From NORP233 sp050186825 (lineage in GTDB: Bacteria; Planctomycetota; J058): a stretch of DNA of 64,000 nt. The stretch lies in NCBI GenBank assembly GCA_050186825.1, contig JBFWYD010000010.1:1-64000 (forward strand), read 5' to 3'. Positions 9,501-18,807 of the stretch are shown piece after piece (position 1 is the stretch's first letter; each line of letters begins with the position of its first letter). Below the pieces are notes generated by a model that was given only the letters and a program-made list of their open reading frames with translations, did not search any database and was not told the DNA's origin. Position numbers and translations under genes: made by a program.

Positions 9501-12500
9501 GCCGCGGGCGTGCTCACCGTCCCCGCCGCGCAGACGCGCCAGCTGCTGGTGGTCTACGACCTCTCGGGGACCGTGGTGCCGCCCGGGAACCTGCACCTGA
9601 AGCTGACCTCGACCGCGGACGTGGCGGCGCAGGGCCTGACCAGCCTCCAGCCGATCCCGCCGGGCGGGACCGCGCCCAGCGGCAACCTGTTCACGCTGAA
9701 GCTCGGCTCGCTCGCGCTCTCGACCACCGCCCAGAACCCCGGCGCGGGGAACGCGCTCCGCAACCAACCCAACGTGCCCCTGCTCCAGGTCCGGCTGGAC
9801 ACCGGGGCGGTCGAGAGCGTGCGCCTGAGCTCGCTCAAGGTCACGCACCAGGGCACGGGACCCGCGGCCGGCGTGCAGACCCTGCGCCTCTACCAGGACG
9901 TGAACGCGAACGGGCTGCTGGACAGCGACGCGCTCCTGGCGACCACGACCTACGCGGGCGGCGTGGCGACCTTCAGCCCGGCGGGCGGCTTCGACGTGCC
10001 CTCGGCGAGCACGGCCCACCTGCTGGTGGTCGCGGACTTCGCGGCGACGCCCGCGGCGGGCGAGACCTTCCAGGTCGCGCTGGCGGCCAACGCCGACCTC
10101 ACGGTGACCGGCAACAGCTCGGCCCTGCCGATCCCGGTCAGCGGCGCCCCGCTGACGGGCGGGCTCAAGACCGCCGTCCTGGCCTCGCTCGCGGTCGCCG
10201 CCGGCGGGCAGACCCCGGCCGCGCGCGACGTGCTGCGTAACGAGAAGGACGTGGAGCTGCTCCAGGTCAAGCTCACCGCCGGGTCGGCCGAGCCGGTCGA
10301 GGTCACCAACCTCCGCTTCACGGCCACGGGCGCGGGGAACCCGCAGACCCAGATCTCGCGGGTCCGGCTCTACCTGGAGAACGACCCGCCCGACGGCAAG
10401 CTCAACGGCGACGTGCTGCTCGGGGACTTCCCCAACTACGGGGCCGGCGGGGTGCTGAACGTCGCGCCGGTGGTCAGCCTCTCGATCCCCGCGGCCGGGA
10501 GCAAGAGCGTGCTGCTCGTGGTCGACCACGCCGCGCCCGCCGGCTCGGCCGGGACGACCTTCGGGGCCCAGCTCGCGGCGGCGAGCACGGACGTCACGGC
10601 CCGGGGCGTGATCAGCCGCGACGCGGTCACGGCCACGGGCGTCCCGCCCGCGCTCTCGAACCAGCACACCGTGCGCGAGGCGAGCCTCGCCCTGGCCCAG
10701 GGCAGCGCCGCCCCGGGCGACAAGAACGTGGCCCTGGTCCAGACCGACGTCGAGGTCCAGCAGCTGCGCCTCACGGCGGGCCCCGCCGAGGTGGTGCGCG
10801 TGACCGGGCTGACCTTCACCTTCGCGGGCACCGCCACCGCCCAGACCGCGGTGACCTCGGCTCGGCTCTACCTCGACCAGAACGTGAACGGGAAGCTGGA
10901 CGCGGACCCGCTCCTGGGGACGGCGACCTTCGGCGCCGGCGGCACGGTCAGCTTCTCGCCCGTGGCCGGGGCGCTGGACGTGCCGGCGGGCGGCTCGAGC
11001 CAGGTCCTGCTCGTCTACGACGTGGGCGGGACCACCGCGGACGCGCAGACGCTCTCGGCGCGGCTGGCCAGCGCCACCGACGTGACCGCCAGCGGCCTCT
11101 CCTCGGGGCTCGCGGTCTCGGTCTCGGGCGCGCCGCCGGCCATCGCGGGGGCGACGCTGACCGCCGTCGAGCGCACGCTCTCGATCCAGCAGGCGCTGGT
11201 CATCCCGAACAAGGTCGTGTTCAGCAACGAGACCAACCTCGCCGCCCTGAGCGTCAAGCTCACGGCCGGGATCAGCGAAGGCGTGCGCCTCAACGCGCTC
11301 ACCTTCCGGGGCGACCCGGTCGGGACCGGGAACGACGCGGGGATCTCGGTGCGCCTGTTCCGCGACCTCGACGAGGACGGGGTGCTCGACGCCAGCGACG
11401 CACCGATCGGCACCGCCCAGACCTACGCGGGCGACCCGGGCGCGGTGACCTTCGGCACGGCCCTGGACATCGCGGCCGGGACCACGATCACCTTCCTGGT
11501 GGTCTACGACCTGCCGGGCACGGCGTCCGCGGGCCAGACCTTCCGCCCGCGCTTCGCCTCGACGGCCGACGTGACCGCGGTCGGCCTGGTCTCCGGCTCG
11601 CCCGTGACCTACGTGGGCGGCCCCTTCCCGATCGGCGGCGCCACCTTCACCGTGCAGTCGAGCACGCTCACGCTCTCGGCCGCGACGCAGGTCCCCGCGG
11701 GGACGATCTTCCGCAACCAGAGCGGCGTCCCCATGGTCCGCTGGCGCGCGGCGGCTGGCGCGCTCGAGGACGTCAAGGTCACCAACGTCACGATCCGCCC
11801 GGACGGCGCGACCACCGGGAACCCGACCCAGGCCCAGGTGCGCCTGTTCCTGGACGCCAACGCCAACGGCACCCTGGACGTCGGCACCGACACGCAGCTC
11901 GGCACGACCCAGGCCGGCAGCGCCGCCTCGGTCTCCTTCACCGACGCCACGGGCCTGGTGACCGTGGCCCGCGGCGGGACCCGCGACTTCCTGGTCGTGT
12001 GGGACTACGACGGCTCGCCCGTCGCCGGGCAGGCCTTCGCGGCGCGGCTGAACGTGGGCGACGTGGCCGGCGTGGGCTCCGCCACCGGCGCAGCCGTCCC
12101 GGTCAGCGGCGGCCCCTTCGTGGGCGGGACGAAGACGGTGGTCGAGCCCAGCCTGAGCGCCTCGCTCGGCCCCGCCGACCCCGGCGCGCGCAACGTGCTC
12201 CAGAAGAGCACCAACCTGGCCGTCCTCCAGGTGCGGCTCAGCGCCGGCCCGGCGGAGGCCGTGCGCGTCTCGCAGCTGCGGCTGAGCGCGAGCGGCGGCG
12301 GGAACGACCAGACCGACCTGACGCGCGTCGAGCTCTACCGCGACGACAACGCCAACGGGCTGCTCGACGGGGACACCAGCCTGGGTTCGGCCACGGCCTA
12401 CCCCGCCGACGACGGGACGCTGGTGTTTGCGATCGCGGCCGGGCAGGTGGACGTGCCCGCGGGCGGGAGCCTGCACCTGCTGCTCGTCTACGACCTCGCT

Positions 12501-15500
12501 GCCGGCGCCACGCCGGGGAAGACCTTCCGGGCCGCGCTGGCCAACCCGGCCGCCGACGTGACGGCCGCCGGGCTGACGAGCACCCTGGCGGTCACCACCG
12601 GCGGCGGCGCGGTCACGGGCGGGCTGCAGTCGGTGGTCGACACCACCCTCGGGGTGGCCACGGGCCCGGCCAACCCCGGCGCGAGCAACGAGCTGATCAA
12701 CGCCCAGGCCGTGGAGGTGCTCCAGGTGCGCCTGACGGCCGGGACCTCCGAGGGCGTGCGCATCACGCAGCTCGTCGTGCGCGGGAGCGGCAGCGGCGGC
12801 GAGGTCGCGGACCTGACCGACGTCGAGCTCTACCACGACGTCGACGGCGACGGGAAGGTCACGGGCGCGGACACCCTGCTGCGCAGCGGCGTGGCCTACG
12901 CGGCCGACGACGGGGCCGTGACCTTCAACGGGCTGACCTTCGACATCGCGGGCGGCACCTCGCGCGACCTGCTGGTCGCCTACGACTTCGGCGGCGCGGC
13001 CGCGGCGGGGAAGACCTACCAGGCCCGGCTCCAGACCCCGAGCGTGGACATCACGGCGCGCGGGGTGGTCTCGAGCGTCGCGCCGACCATCACGGGCGCG
13101 ACCGTCACGGGCGGGGTCAAGACCCTGGTGCCGACCACCCTCGCGCTGGCGGCGGGCCCGAACAACCCGGGCGCCGGGACGGCCTTCACCAACCAGACGC
13201 TGGTGCCCACCCTCCAGCTCCGACTCTCGGCCGGGACGTCGGAGGGGGTGCGGGTCACGCAGGTCGTGGTCAAGGGCAGCGGGACCGGGAGCGAGACCGC
13301 GGACCTGGTCGACGTGGCCCTCTACCTGGACGTGGACTCCAACGGCCAGGTCACGGGCGCGGACACGCTGCTCCGCAACGGGGTCGCCTACGCGGCCGAC
13401 GACGGGAGCGTGACCTTCAACACCCTCGCGCTCGACATCCCGGCCGGGACCACGCGCGACGTGGTCGTGGCCTACTCCTTCGGCGGCGGGGCCGCGGCCG
13501 GCAAGACCTACCAGGCCGCGCTCCAGACCCCGAGCGCGGACGTGACCGCGCAGGGCCTGGTCTCTGGCCTCGCGGCCGCGGTCAGCGGGCCCACGGTCAC
13601 GGGCGGTCAGCGCAGCCTGGTCGCGGCCAGCCTGAGCTTCGCGCTCGGCCCCGCCAACCCGGCCGCGGGCAACGTGGTGGCCGGCGCGACCGACGTCGAG
13701 GTGCTCCAGGTGCGCTTCAGCGCCGGGGCGGCGGAGAGCGTGCGCGTCGAGCAGGTCCGGCTCACGCCCTCGGGCACGGCCGATGACCCCACCGAGCTGG
13801 CGCTGGTCGCGCTCTACCGGGACGCCAACGGCAACGGCCAGCTCGACGGCGACCCGCTCCTGGCCAGCGGGACCTTCGCCGCAAACGACGCGGCCCAGAG
13901 CTTCACCGTCAACCTGGACGTGCCCGCCAGCGGCACGGCCGACCTGCTCGTGGTCGTGAACGTGGCCGCGGGCGCGACCGTGGGCCGCACCTTCGCGGCC
14001 TCGATCGTGGCCAACGGCGACGTGACCGCGCGCGGCCTGGTCTCGACCCTGACCGTCGCCGCTACGGGCGCCCCGGCCAGCGGCCAGACCCAGACGATCG
14101 TGGCGGCGGCGGCGGTCACGGCCTCGCTGAGCGCGGCGCTCGGGCCGCAGGACGTCTACGCCGGGCAGCAGCACGCGCTGCTCGCGCTCAGGCTCCAGGA
14201 GACGAGCGGCCAGGACGCGGTGCGCCTGACCCAGCTCAACGTGCAGGCCGCGGGCACGGGCGGCGACGACACCGACGTGACCCTGGTCCGCCTCTACCGC
14301 GACGTCGCCCCGCTCGGGGTGCTCGACGCGGGCGACGTGGCGATCGGGGTCAGCGCCTTCTTCGTGAACGACGGGGTGGCGGCCTTCGCCGGGCTGAGCG
14401 AGGTCGTCGCGGCCGGCGGGACGCGCGACTTCCTGGTCAGCTACACCTTCGCCTCGAGCGCCAGCGCCACACCCGGTGAGACCTTCCAGCCGAGCGTCCC
14501 CGCGGGCGGGCTGGTGCTCGTCCAGGTCGGGAGCGGGCTGAGCGTGGTGCCCACGGGCCTGCCGCAGACGGGCGCCCTGGGCACCGTGCGCGGGCCGACC
14601 CTGACCGCGAGCGCGGGGCCGCAGAGCCCGGCCGCGAGCTCCGCGGCCGAGGGCGAGGCGCGCGCGCTGCTCCAGGTGCGGCTCGACGCCAGCCCGGCCG
14701 GCGCGGTCACGGTCACGGCGCTCCAGCTCCAGGCCTCGGGCAGCGGCAACGACCAGACCGGGGTCGCGCGCGCGGAGCTCTACGCGGACCTGGATGAGGA
14801 CGGGGCGGTGGGCCCGGGCGACCGCCTGCTCGGGGCCCTGAGCGCGCCCTTCGGCGCGGACGACGGGCTGGCCACCTTCAGCGGCCTGAGCGAGACGGTG
14901 AGCGCGAGCGGGCGCGCCACCTGGCTCGTGCGCTACGTGCTGGCGACGAGCGGGCTGAGCGCGCCGCAGACCTTCACGGCGAGCCTGAGCGGCCTCACGG
15001 CCGGGAGCGCCACGGTCACGGGCCTCCCGCTCGCGGGCGCGGCCGTCACGGTCCAGGGCGCGCTGGTCGTCTCGCTGAGCCAGGCGGCGCCGATCCGCTC
15101 GTCGCTGAGCCTGCCCGGCGCGGAGCAGGCCGTGGCGCTGCTCGACCTGCGCGCCTCCGCCGAGGCCATGACGGTCACGAGCCTCAAGGTCACGCCCCGC
15201 GGCTCGGCCGCCGACGGGACCGACGTGAGCGCGGTCCGGCTCTACCGCGACGACGGCGACGGGGTGTTCGAGCCGGGCGCCGACGACGGGGCGCCCCTGG
15301 TCGCCGGGGTCTTCCCGGGGGACGACCTGGGCGTGGCCCTGGCGCTGGCGGAGGCGATCCCGCAGGGCACGACCCGCTCGCTGTGGGTGAGCGTGGACCT
15401 GGCCGCGTCCGGGGCCGGCAAGACCTTCCGGGTCTCGGTGGCGGCCGCGGCCGACGTGAGCGCGAGCGGCGGGACCACGGGCTCCGGCCTGGTGCTGGGC

Positions 15501-17675
15501 CCCTGCGTGAGCGGGCCGTCCTTCGGCCTCGGCCATCCCGGCGCGCTGTTCGGCGCCCCGACCGCGGTGGCGCTGGCCGCCGCGGGGACCTCGGTCGTGG
15601 ACCTGCTCTGCGCGGACCTCGACGGCGACGGCGACCTGGACCTCGCGGTCCTGCGCAGCGACGGGCGGGTGGAGGTCCTGCTCGGCGATGGCAGCGGCGC
15701 TGGCTACGCCTCGAAGGGGAGCTTCGCGGGCGGGATCACGCTCCCGGGCGGCCCACGCGACCTGCTCTGCGGCGACCTGAACCGCGACGGCTACCCCGAC
15801 CTGGTGCTCGTCTACGACGACACGGTCACGGTGCTCCTGAACCAGGGCGCGGGCGACCCGGCGAACTTCCCCGCCGCGGCCGACTACACCGAGGCCGGGG
15901 CTCAGCTCCGCGAGGGCGCCCTGGTGGACTTCGACCGCGACGGCGACCTGGACGTGGTCGTGCTCGAGCGGACCGGCCCGCTCCTGCGCGGGCGGCGCAA
16001 CGACGGCGCGGGCGACCTGACCAACACGGTCGGCCTGAGCCTGCTGGCGGCGCCCCTGCGCCTGGCCGCCCTGGACGCCGACGGCGACGGCAAGCGCGAC
16101 CTGGCGCTCAGCGACGACGGCGGCGCGGTGCGCCTCCTGCGCGGCGACGGGAGCTTCTTCGCGCTGGCCGACGCCGACGCGGCGGGGGCGGCGGCCGCGC
16201 TGGTGGCGCTGGACCTCGACCGCGATGGCTACGAGGACGTGGTCGCCGTCGACGCCGCGGCCGGGCTGCTGCGGCCGCTGCTCAGCGACGCGCCGGCCTC
16301 GGCCACGCTCACGCCCGCGGCGACCAGCAGCAGCGCGCCCGCGCCCGTGACCACCCAGACGACCCCTGCCGAGCTCGCCGTGGCCGACCTCGACGGCGAC
16401 GGGCTCCTGGACCTCGTGATCCCGCACGCCGGCGCCGACGGGCTGGTGGCGCGCCTGGGCGGCGCCGGGCTCCCCTTCGTGGACGCAGGGGCCAGCTCCT
16501 ACGAGGCCGGCGCCGACCCCGACCAGGTCGCGCTGGGCGACCTCGACCGCGACGGCGACCCCGACGCGGTGGTCGGCAGCAGCAGCGCGGGCGCCGGCCA
16601 GGTCCACGTCCTGCGCGGCGACGGCGCGACCAAGGGCGGCGCCGCGGGCTTCGCCCCGCCGACCTCGGCCAGCTGGACCGGGCCGGCCCGCGGCGTGGCG
16701 ATCGCGGACCTCGACCGCGACGGGCGGCGGGACCTGGTCGCCGTCTCCCAGGCCCTGGGGGTGTGGCGCCAGACCAAGCCGCAGGTGTTCGCGCCGCTGG
16801 CCGACGCCTCGCTCGCGGCCGTGGCCAGCGCGGTGGCGGTGGGCGACCTCGACCGCGACGGGATCCCCGACCTCGCCGTGGCCCTGGCGGGCGGGAGCGT
16901 GGATCGGGTCGAGGTCTATCGGGGCAACGGCGACGGCACCTTCGCCGGGCCCGCGGGCGCCCTGCTCTCGGGTGACACCGACCCCAGCCAGCTCGTGCTC
17001 TTCGACAAGGACGGCGACGGCGCCCTGGACGCGGTCGTCGCGGAGTCGCGGGGGAGCGCGGTGCAGCTCCTGCGCGGCACCGGCAGCGGCCTGGCGTCCG
17101 CCCTGGCTGGCGACCGCTACGCCACCGCCTCGCCCGTGCACGACGTGCTGGTGGGCGACCTGAACCGCGACGGGCGCGCGGACGTGGCCGCGGTGTGCTC
17201 GGGCGGCACGGTCGAGGTGCGCCTGGGCGGCGCCGCCTTCGGCCTGGGGGCGGCCACCAGCGTGACCCTCTCGGGGAGCATCGGGCGCCCGAGCGCGGGC
17301 GCGCTGGCCGACCTCGACCGCGACGGCAAGCTCGACCTGATCGTGGTCGGCGCGGGCGGCGTCGAGCTCCTGCGCGGCGACGGCGCCGGCGGCTTCAGCT
17401 CGCAGGGCACGCTGCTCGGGGTCACGGGGCTGGGCGACGTGGCCGCGGCCGACCTCGACAAGGACGGGGACCTGGACCTGGTGGCCTCGGGTTCCAATGG
17501 CCTGGTGGTCTACACGAACACCAGCGCGGGCTTCGCCTTCGGCGCGCCCCAGGTCCAGTCCCTGGGCGGCGCCGCGGGGATCCGCCTCGCGCTCGGGGAC
17601 CTCGACGGCGACGGCGACGCGGACGTGGTGGTCGGGACGGCGCGCCACGAGCTCATCCGGCTGCTGGGGCGCTGA
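6591..17675 (+). CDS. Giant lipoprotein: 18 repeated modules plus 14 FG-GAP/VCBS motifs
   Basis: 3694 aa. The ATG at 6591 is chosen because it gives an ATGA overlap with the previous stop and an AGGGTGG ribosome site; a GTG nine bases earlier is possible. A lipoprotein-type signal ends LLGATGC. Residues about 50-2970 are 18 modules of roughly 160 aa. Each has an NP or GP opening, LQVRL, a Ser-Gly strand, an LY.D.NG.G.LD acidic loop resembling a calcium-binding (dockerin/EF-like) loop, ADDG.VTF, LLVVYD and DVTA.G. From about 2980 there are 14 motifs of the FG-GAP form D.D.DG..D, enough for two seven-bladed beta-propellers (inference). A cell-surface adhesion or binding role is likely. The stop is followed after three bases by the next start. 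Function is not identified beyond the fold types. Confidence 0.85.
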   Translation: MSSSLRARGAALRLALGAALLGATGCGYAIPAAVGAFLAGQQGGSGKSVVIVDKEANLLVSRGPADPGDSPEGKGQSVVALQVRLSATKTTTLRTLRFRASGSGDDRTLTKVRLIHDQDGDGRVGAQEPQVGTSTLFGEDDGQVAFTGLELQVPGGSSVDLLLVFDTPLDAPEQAEFRVSVAQAADVSGETLPEEGRKAVEVVGLPLTSGSKKISAVGSLTLSTGASSPGPQTSFPNAVGVVVQQLELRTSSVEPVEVDRVFLRNVGSGVPLTHIARADLYEDKNGDGKLDKDDPPIRLNAAPSAQSANGVLIDGFNQLLPSNAIARWLVVYSFTGAAADGATFRVQLEDQDVGARGATSHQTIQPKGTPLQGSSTVTILRATVAVTLGPLNGGTQATPGATGRNVLQLQLKVGPAEPVVLTSLTIASSGTGNERTELSSARLFIDGNGDGSLAGEQQLGGTALFNADDGSVTFSNFQRLIGLNSSEQWLVVFDVGGAAGAGVDFQARVDGPASLKVSGQTSTLPITADFPQGSPLLGGKLSVTGSLQLAPGPSMPPGSTPLANDANLLTLQLRLIGGVGEAMRPTGIAVRPSGSADDAADVLGVDLILDADSSGTFNAGDSVLASSVFPGNDAPVSFSNAAGLIPGDIPAGATRDLLVRYRLSGGAFQDETFSARVDPSDLIVVGVSSGLVVPAGGSAAVGNVHAVRRARLNVSAGPANPGDGDALAGQPNLGVLQVRVDTGPGEDVQVTSVTARAAGTAVDPADVQSVTLWRDVGTTPGVVDAGDVMIGTAQAYGADDGFVTFTGAPLYVQGAGTNQSLLVAYTMAPTAVTPRTSVSRWAGPADIAGVGVSSGLSSQTLGPTVTGGLKTIRRGSLTVRAGSSMPPAASVFPNAKGLAVLQVELQAGFPESVQIDSVKVSADGTANEAAAVTSLSLVLDQNGDGFPASGEPILAGPAVIADDGAVTFNLAAGVLTVPAAQTRQLLVVYDLSGTVVPPGNLHLKLTSTADVAAQGLTSLQPIPPGGTAPSGNLFTLKLGSLALSTTAQNPGAGNALRNQPNVPLLQVRLDTGAVESVRLSSLKVTHQGTGPAAGVQTLRLYQDVNANGLLDSDALLATTTYAGGVATFSPAGGFDVPSASTAHLLVVADFAATPAAGETFQVALAANADLTVTGNSSALPIPVSGAPLTGGLKTAVLASLAVAAGGQTPAARDVLRNEKDVELLQVKLTAGSAEPVEVTNLRFTATGAGNPQTQISRVRLYLENDPPDGKLNGDVLLGDFPNYGAGGVLNVAPVVSLSIPAAGSKSVLLVVDHAAPAGSAGTTFGAQLAAASTDVTARGVISRDAVTATGVPPALSNQHTVREASLALAQGSAAPGDKNVALVQTDVEVQQLRLTAGPAEVVRVTGLTFTFAGTATAQTAVTSARLYLDQNVNGKLDADPLLGTATFGAGGTVSFSPVAGALDVPAGGSSQVLLVYDVGGTTADAQTLSARLASATDVTASGLSSGLAVSVSGAPPAIAGATLTAVERTLSIQQALVIPNKVVFSNETNLAALSVKLTAGISEGVRLNALTFRGDPVGTGNDAGISVRLFRDLDEDGVLDASDAPIGTAQTYAGDPGAVTFGTALDIAAGTTITFLVVYDLPGTASAGQTFRPRFASTADVTAVGLVSGSPVTYVGGPFPIGGATFTVQSSTLTLSAATQVPAGTIFRNQSGVPMVRWRAAAGALEDVKVTNVTIRPDGATTGNPTQAQVRLFLDANANGTLDVGTDTQLGTTQAGSAASVSFTDATGLVTVARGGTRDFLVVWDYDGSPVAGQAFAARLNVGDVAGVGSATGAAVPVSGGPFVGGTKTVVEPSLSASLGPADPGARNVLQKSTNLAVLQVRLSAGPAEAVRVSQLRLSASGGGNDQTDLTRVELYRDDNANGLLDGDTSLGSATAYPADDGTLVFAIAAGQVDVPAGGSLHLLLVYDLAAGATPGKTFRAALANPAADVTAAGLTSTLAVTTGGGAVTGGLQSVVDTTLGVATGPANPGASNELINAQAVEVLQVRLTAGTSEGVRITQLVVRGSGSGGEVADLTDVELYHDVDGDGKVTGADTLLRSGVAYAADDGAVTFNGLTFDIAGGTSRDLLVAYDFGGAAAAGKTYQARLQTPSVDITARGVVSSVAPTITGATVTGGVKTLVPTTLALAAGPNNPGAGTAFTNQTLVPTLQLRLSAGTSEGVRVTQVVVKGSGTGSETADLVDVALYLDVDSNGQVTGADTLLRNGVAYAADDGSVTFNTLALDIPAGTTRDVVVAYSFGGGAAAGKTYQAALQTPSADVTAQGLVSGLAAAVSGPTVTGGQRSLVAASLSFALGPANPAAGNVVAGATDVEVLQVRFSAGAAESVRVEQVRLTPSGTADDPTELALVALYRDANGNGQLDGDPLLASGTFAANDAAQSFTVNLDVPASGTADLLVVVNVAAGATVGRTFAASIVANGDVTARGLVSTLTVAATGAPASGQTQTIVAAAAVTASLSAALGPQDVYAGQQHALLALRLQETSGQDAVRLTQLNVQAAGTGGDDTDVTLVRLYRDVAPLGVLDAGDVAIGVSAFFVNDGVAAFAGLSEVVAAGGTRDFLVSYTFASSASATPGETFQPSVPAGGLVLVQVGSGLSVVPTGLPQTGALGTVRGPTLTASAGPQSPAASSAAEGEARALLQVRLDASPAGAVTVTALQLQASGSGNDQTGVARAELYADLDEDGAVGPGDRLLGALSAPFGADDGLATFSGLSETVSASGRATWLVRYVLATSGLSAPQTFTASLSGLTAGSATVTGLPLAGAAVTVQGALVVSLSQAAPIRSSLSLPGAEQAVALLDLRASAEAMTVTSLKVTPRGSAADGTDVSAVRLYRDDGDGVFEPGADDGAPLVAGVFPGDDLGVALALAEAIPQGTTRSLWVSVDLAASGAGKTFRVSVAAAADVSASGGTTGSGLVLGPCVSGPSFGLGHPGALFGAPTAVALAAAGTSVVDLLCADLDGDGDLDLAVLRSDGRVEVLLGDGSGAGYASKGSFAGGITLPGGPRDLLCGDLNRDGYPDLVLVYDDTVTVLLNQGAGDPANFPAAADYTEAGAQLREGALVDFDRDGDLDVVVLERTGPLLRGRRNDGAGDLTNTVGLSLLAAPLRLAALDADGDGKRDLALSDDGGAVRLLRGDGSFFALADADAAGAAAALVALDLDRDGYEDVVAVDAAAGLLRPLLSDAPASATLTPAATSSSAPAPVTTQTTPAELAVADLDGDGLLDLVIPHAGADGLVARLGGAGLPFVDAGASSYEAGADPDQVALGDLDRDGDPDAVVGSSSAGAGQVHVLRGDGATKGGAAGFAPPTSASWTGPARGVAIADLDRDGRRDLVAVSQALGVWRQTKPQVFAPLADASLAAVASAVAVGDLDRDGIPDLAVALAGGSVDRVEVYRGNGDGTFAGPAGALLSGDTDPSQLVLFDKDGDGALDAVVAESRGSAVQLLRGTGSGLASALAGDRYATASPVHDVLVGDLNRDGRADVAAVCSGGTVEVRLGGAAFGLGAATSVTLSGSIGRPSAGALADLDRDGKLDLIVVGAGGVELLRGDGAGGFSSQGTLLGVTGLGDVAAADLDKDGDLDLVASGSNGLVVYTNTSAGFAFGAPQVQSLGGAAGIRLALGDLDGDGDADVVVGTARHELIRLLGR
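6740..15500 (+). repeat. Array of 18 diverged ~490-bp coding repeats
   Basis: Eighteen units, each encoding about 160 aa with a shared order of motifs (LQVRL, acidic Asp/Asn-Gly loop, DDG.VTF, LLVVYD). The two closest units lie around 12640-13600 and share motifs such as TGADTLLR and VAYAADDG. Most others are strongly diverged, so the array is old with some recent copying. A nineteenth, isolated copy of the same module is in the lipoprotein at 40064. Confidence 0.85.
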
Positions 17676-17678
17676 GCC

Positions 17679-18236
17679 GTGCAGCTCCGCCGACTGCCGA
17701 GGACCTCGACCTGGCTGCCCCCCTTGGGCGCGCTGTCGCTCGCGCTCCTGGCGGTGGGGCTCCTGGCCCAGGACCCCGCGCCGAGCGAAGTCGCCGCCCC
17801 CGGCGCCGGCTCCGGCCCAGACGCGAGCGCCGCGCGGCGCGAGGCGCCGCGGCCCTGCGCGAGCGAGCCCGCGCCCCCCATGGCCGGCGTGGCGCCCGCG
17901 CTGGCGGCGGCCGAGCAGCAGGTAGCGGCCCTGCGCCGGCTCCGCAGCGCGGGCGAGGCCGTGGCCGCGGTGGCCAGCGCGGGCGACCCCCAGGCTCGCG
18001 CGCTGGCCCTGACCGCGCTCCAGCGCTTTCCGGGCGACCGCGAGGTCCGCGCGCTCCTGCTCGCGATCTCGGTCGACCGCCAGGCCGACCGCGGCGAGCG
18101 GGCGCTGGCGCTGGACCTCCTGGCCCGGGGCGGTTACCTGGCGAGCGCGCGGGAGCCGCTGCGCGCGCTGCGCGGCGACGCGGACCCCCTGATCCGGGCG
18201 GCCGCCGAGCGCCTGTTCGCGGGCGCCCCCCGGTGA
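17679..18236 (+). CDS. Small membrane-anchored or exported protein, helical repeat-like
   Basis: 185 aa with a GTG start three bases after the giant lipoprotein stop. A hydrophobic stretch at residues about 13-30 (ALSLALLAVGLLA) is a signal anchor or uncleaved signal. A Pro/Ala-rich linker follows. Residues about 70-180 are Ala/Leu-rich helices with spacing like HEAT repeats (ARALALTALQRF, GERALALDLLARGGY, LIRAAAERL). No catalytic motif is visible. The gene overlaps the FHA gene by GTGA, so it probably belongs to the same operon and may anchor or present a partner. The family is not recognised; the HEAT-like call is inference from pattern only. Confidence 0.7.
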   Translation: MQLRRLPRTSTWLPPLGALSLALLAVGLLAQDPAPSEVAAPGAGSGPDASAARREAPRPCASEPAPPMAGVAPALAAAEQQVAALRRLRSAGEAVAAVASAGDPQARALALTALQRFPGDREVRALLLAISVDRQADRGERALALDLLARGGYLASAREPLRALRGDADPLIRAAAERLFAGAPR

Positions 18237-18775
18237 GCGACGACGGCTACGAGCTGGCCCGCCTGAGCGCGGCGGCGCGCGCGCTCGACGCCGCGGCCTT
18301 CGCGCGCGACTACCCCGAGCCCGTGTTCTGGGTCGAGGCCAGCGAGGACGAGGCCTCGGGCGAGCTCTTCACCCGCGCGGACGAGACGCTGCGCCCGGGC
18401 CAGCAGGTGCGGATCGCGCCCGTGCGCAAGCGGGACGGCGCGAACCTGTTCCAGCGGATGATCACGATCGGGCGCGCCCCCAGCAACGACGTGGTAATCC
18501 CCGGCGCGGACGTCTCGAAGTTCCACGCCTACGTGCTGGCGACCCCCACGGGCCCCGCGCTGTGCGACGCCGGCTCGACCGCGGGGACGACGCTGGGCGA
18601 CACGAGGCTCGAGCCGCGCGAGCGCCAGCCGCTGCGCTCGGGCGACCGCGCGCGCCTCGGCTCCGCCACCCTCGTCTACCTCGAGCCCGCGGACCTCCAC
18701 GCGCGCCTGCTCGCGGCGCCCGAGCCGGAGCAGGACGACTCCGGCCCCGACGGCCCCGCGACGCGCTGGGAGTAA
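18233..18775 (+). CDS. FHA-domain protein
   Basis: 180 aa. The GTG start overlaps the previous TGA by four bases. Residues about 75-160 form a forkhead-associated domain, a phosphothreonine reader: ITIGRAPSNDVVI carries the Gly-Arg and Ser of the binding loops, VSKFHAYV the His, and DAGSTAGTTLGD the usual strand (Thr replaces the usual Asn of S.NGT). The N-terminal 70 residues have no recognised domain. As the last gene of a cluster that begins with a double kinase, it is a likely reader of that kinase's phosphothreonines. This link is inferred from gene order. Confidence 0.88.
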   Translation: MSDDGYELARLSAAARALDAAAFARDYPEPVFWVEASEDEASGELFTRADETLRPGQQVRIAPVRKRDGANLFQRMITIGRAPSNDVVIPGADVSKFHAYVLATPTGPALCDAGSTAGTTLGDTRLEPRERQPLRSGDRARLGSATLVYLEPADLHARLLAAPEPEQDDSGPDGPATRWE

Positions 18776-18807
18776 GGCGCACGCGACGTCGGCGCTCCCG
18801 CCCGGGC

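Noticed and set aside
6552..17648. A very long open frame on the minus strand antiparallel to the giant lipoprotein
   Set aside because: It is a mirror of the repeated codons: low-complexity His/Arg/Val/Gly text with no domains, while the plus strand has clear signal peptide and modules.
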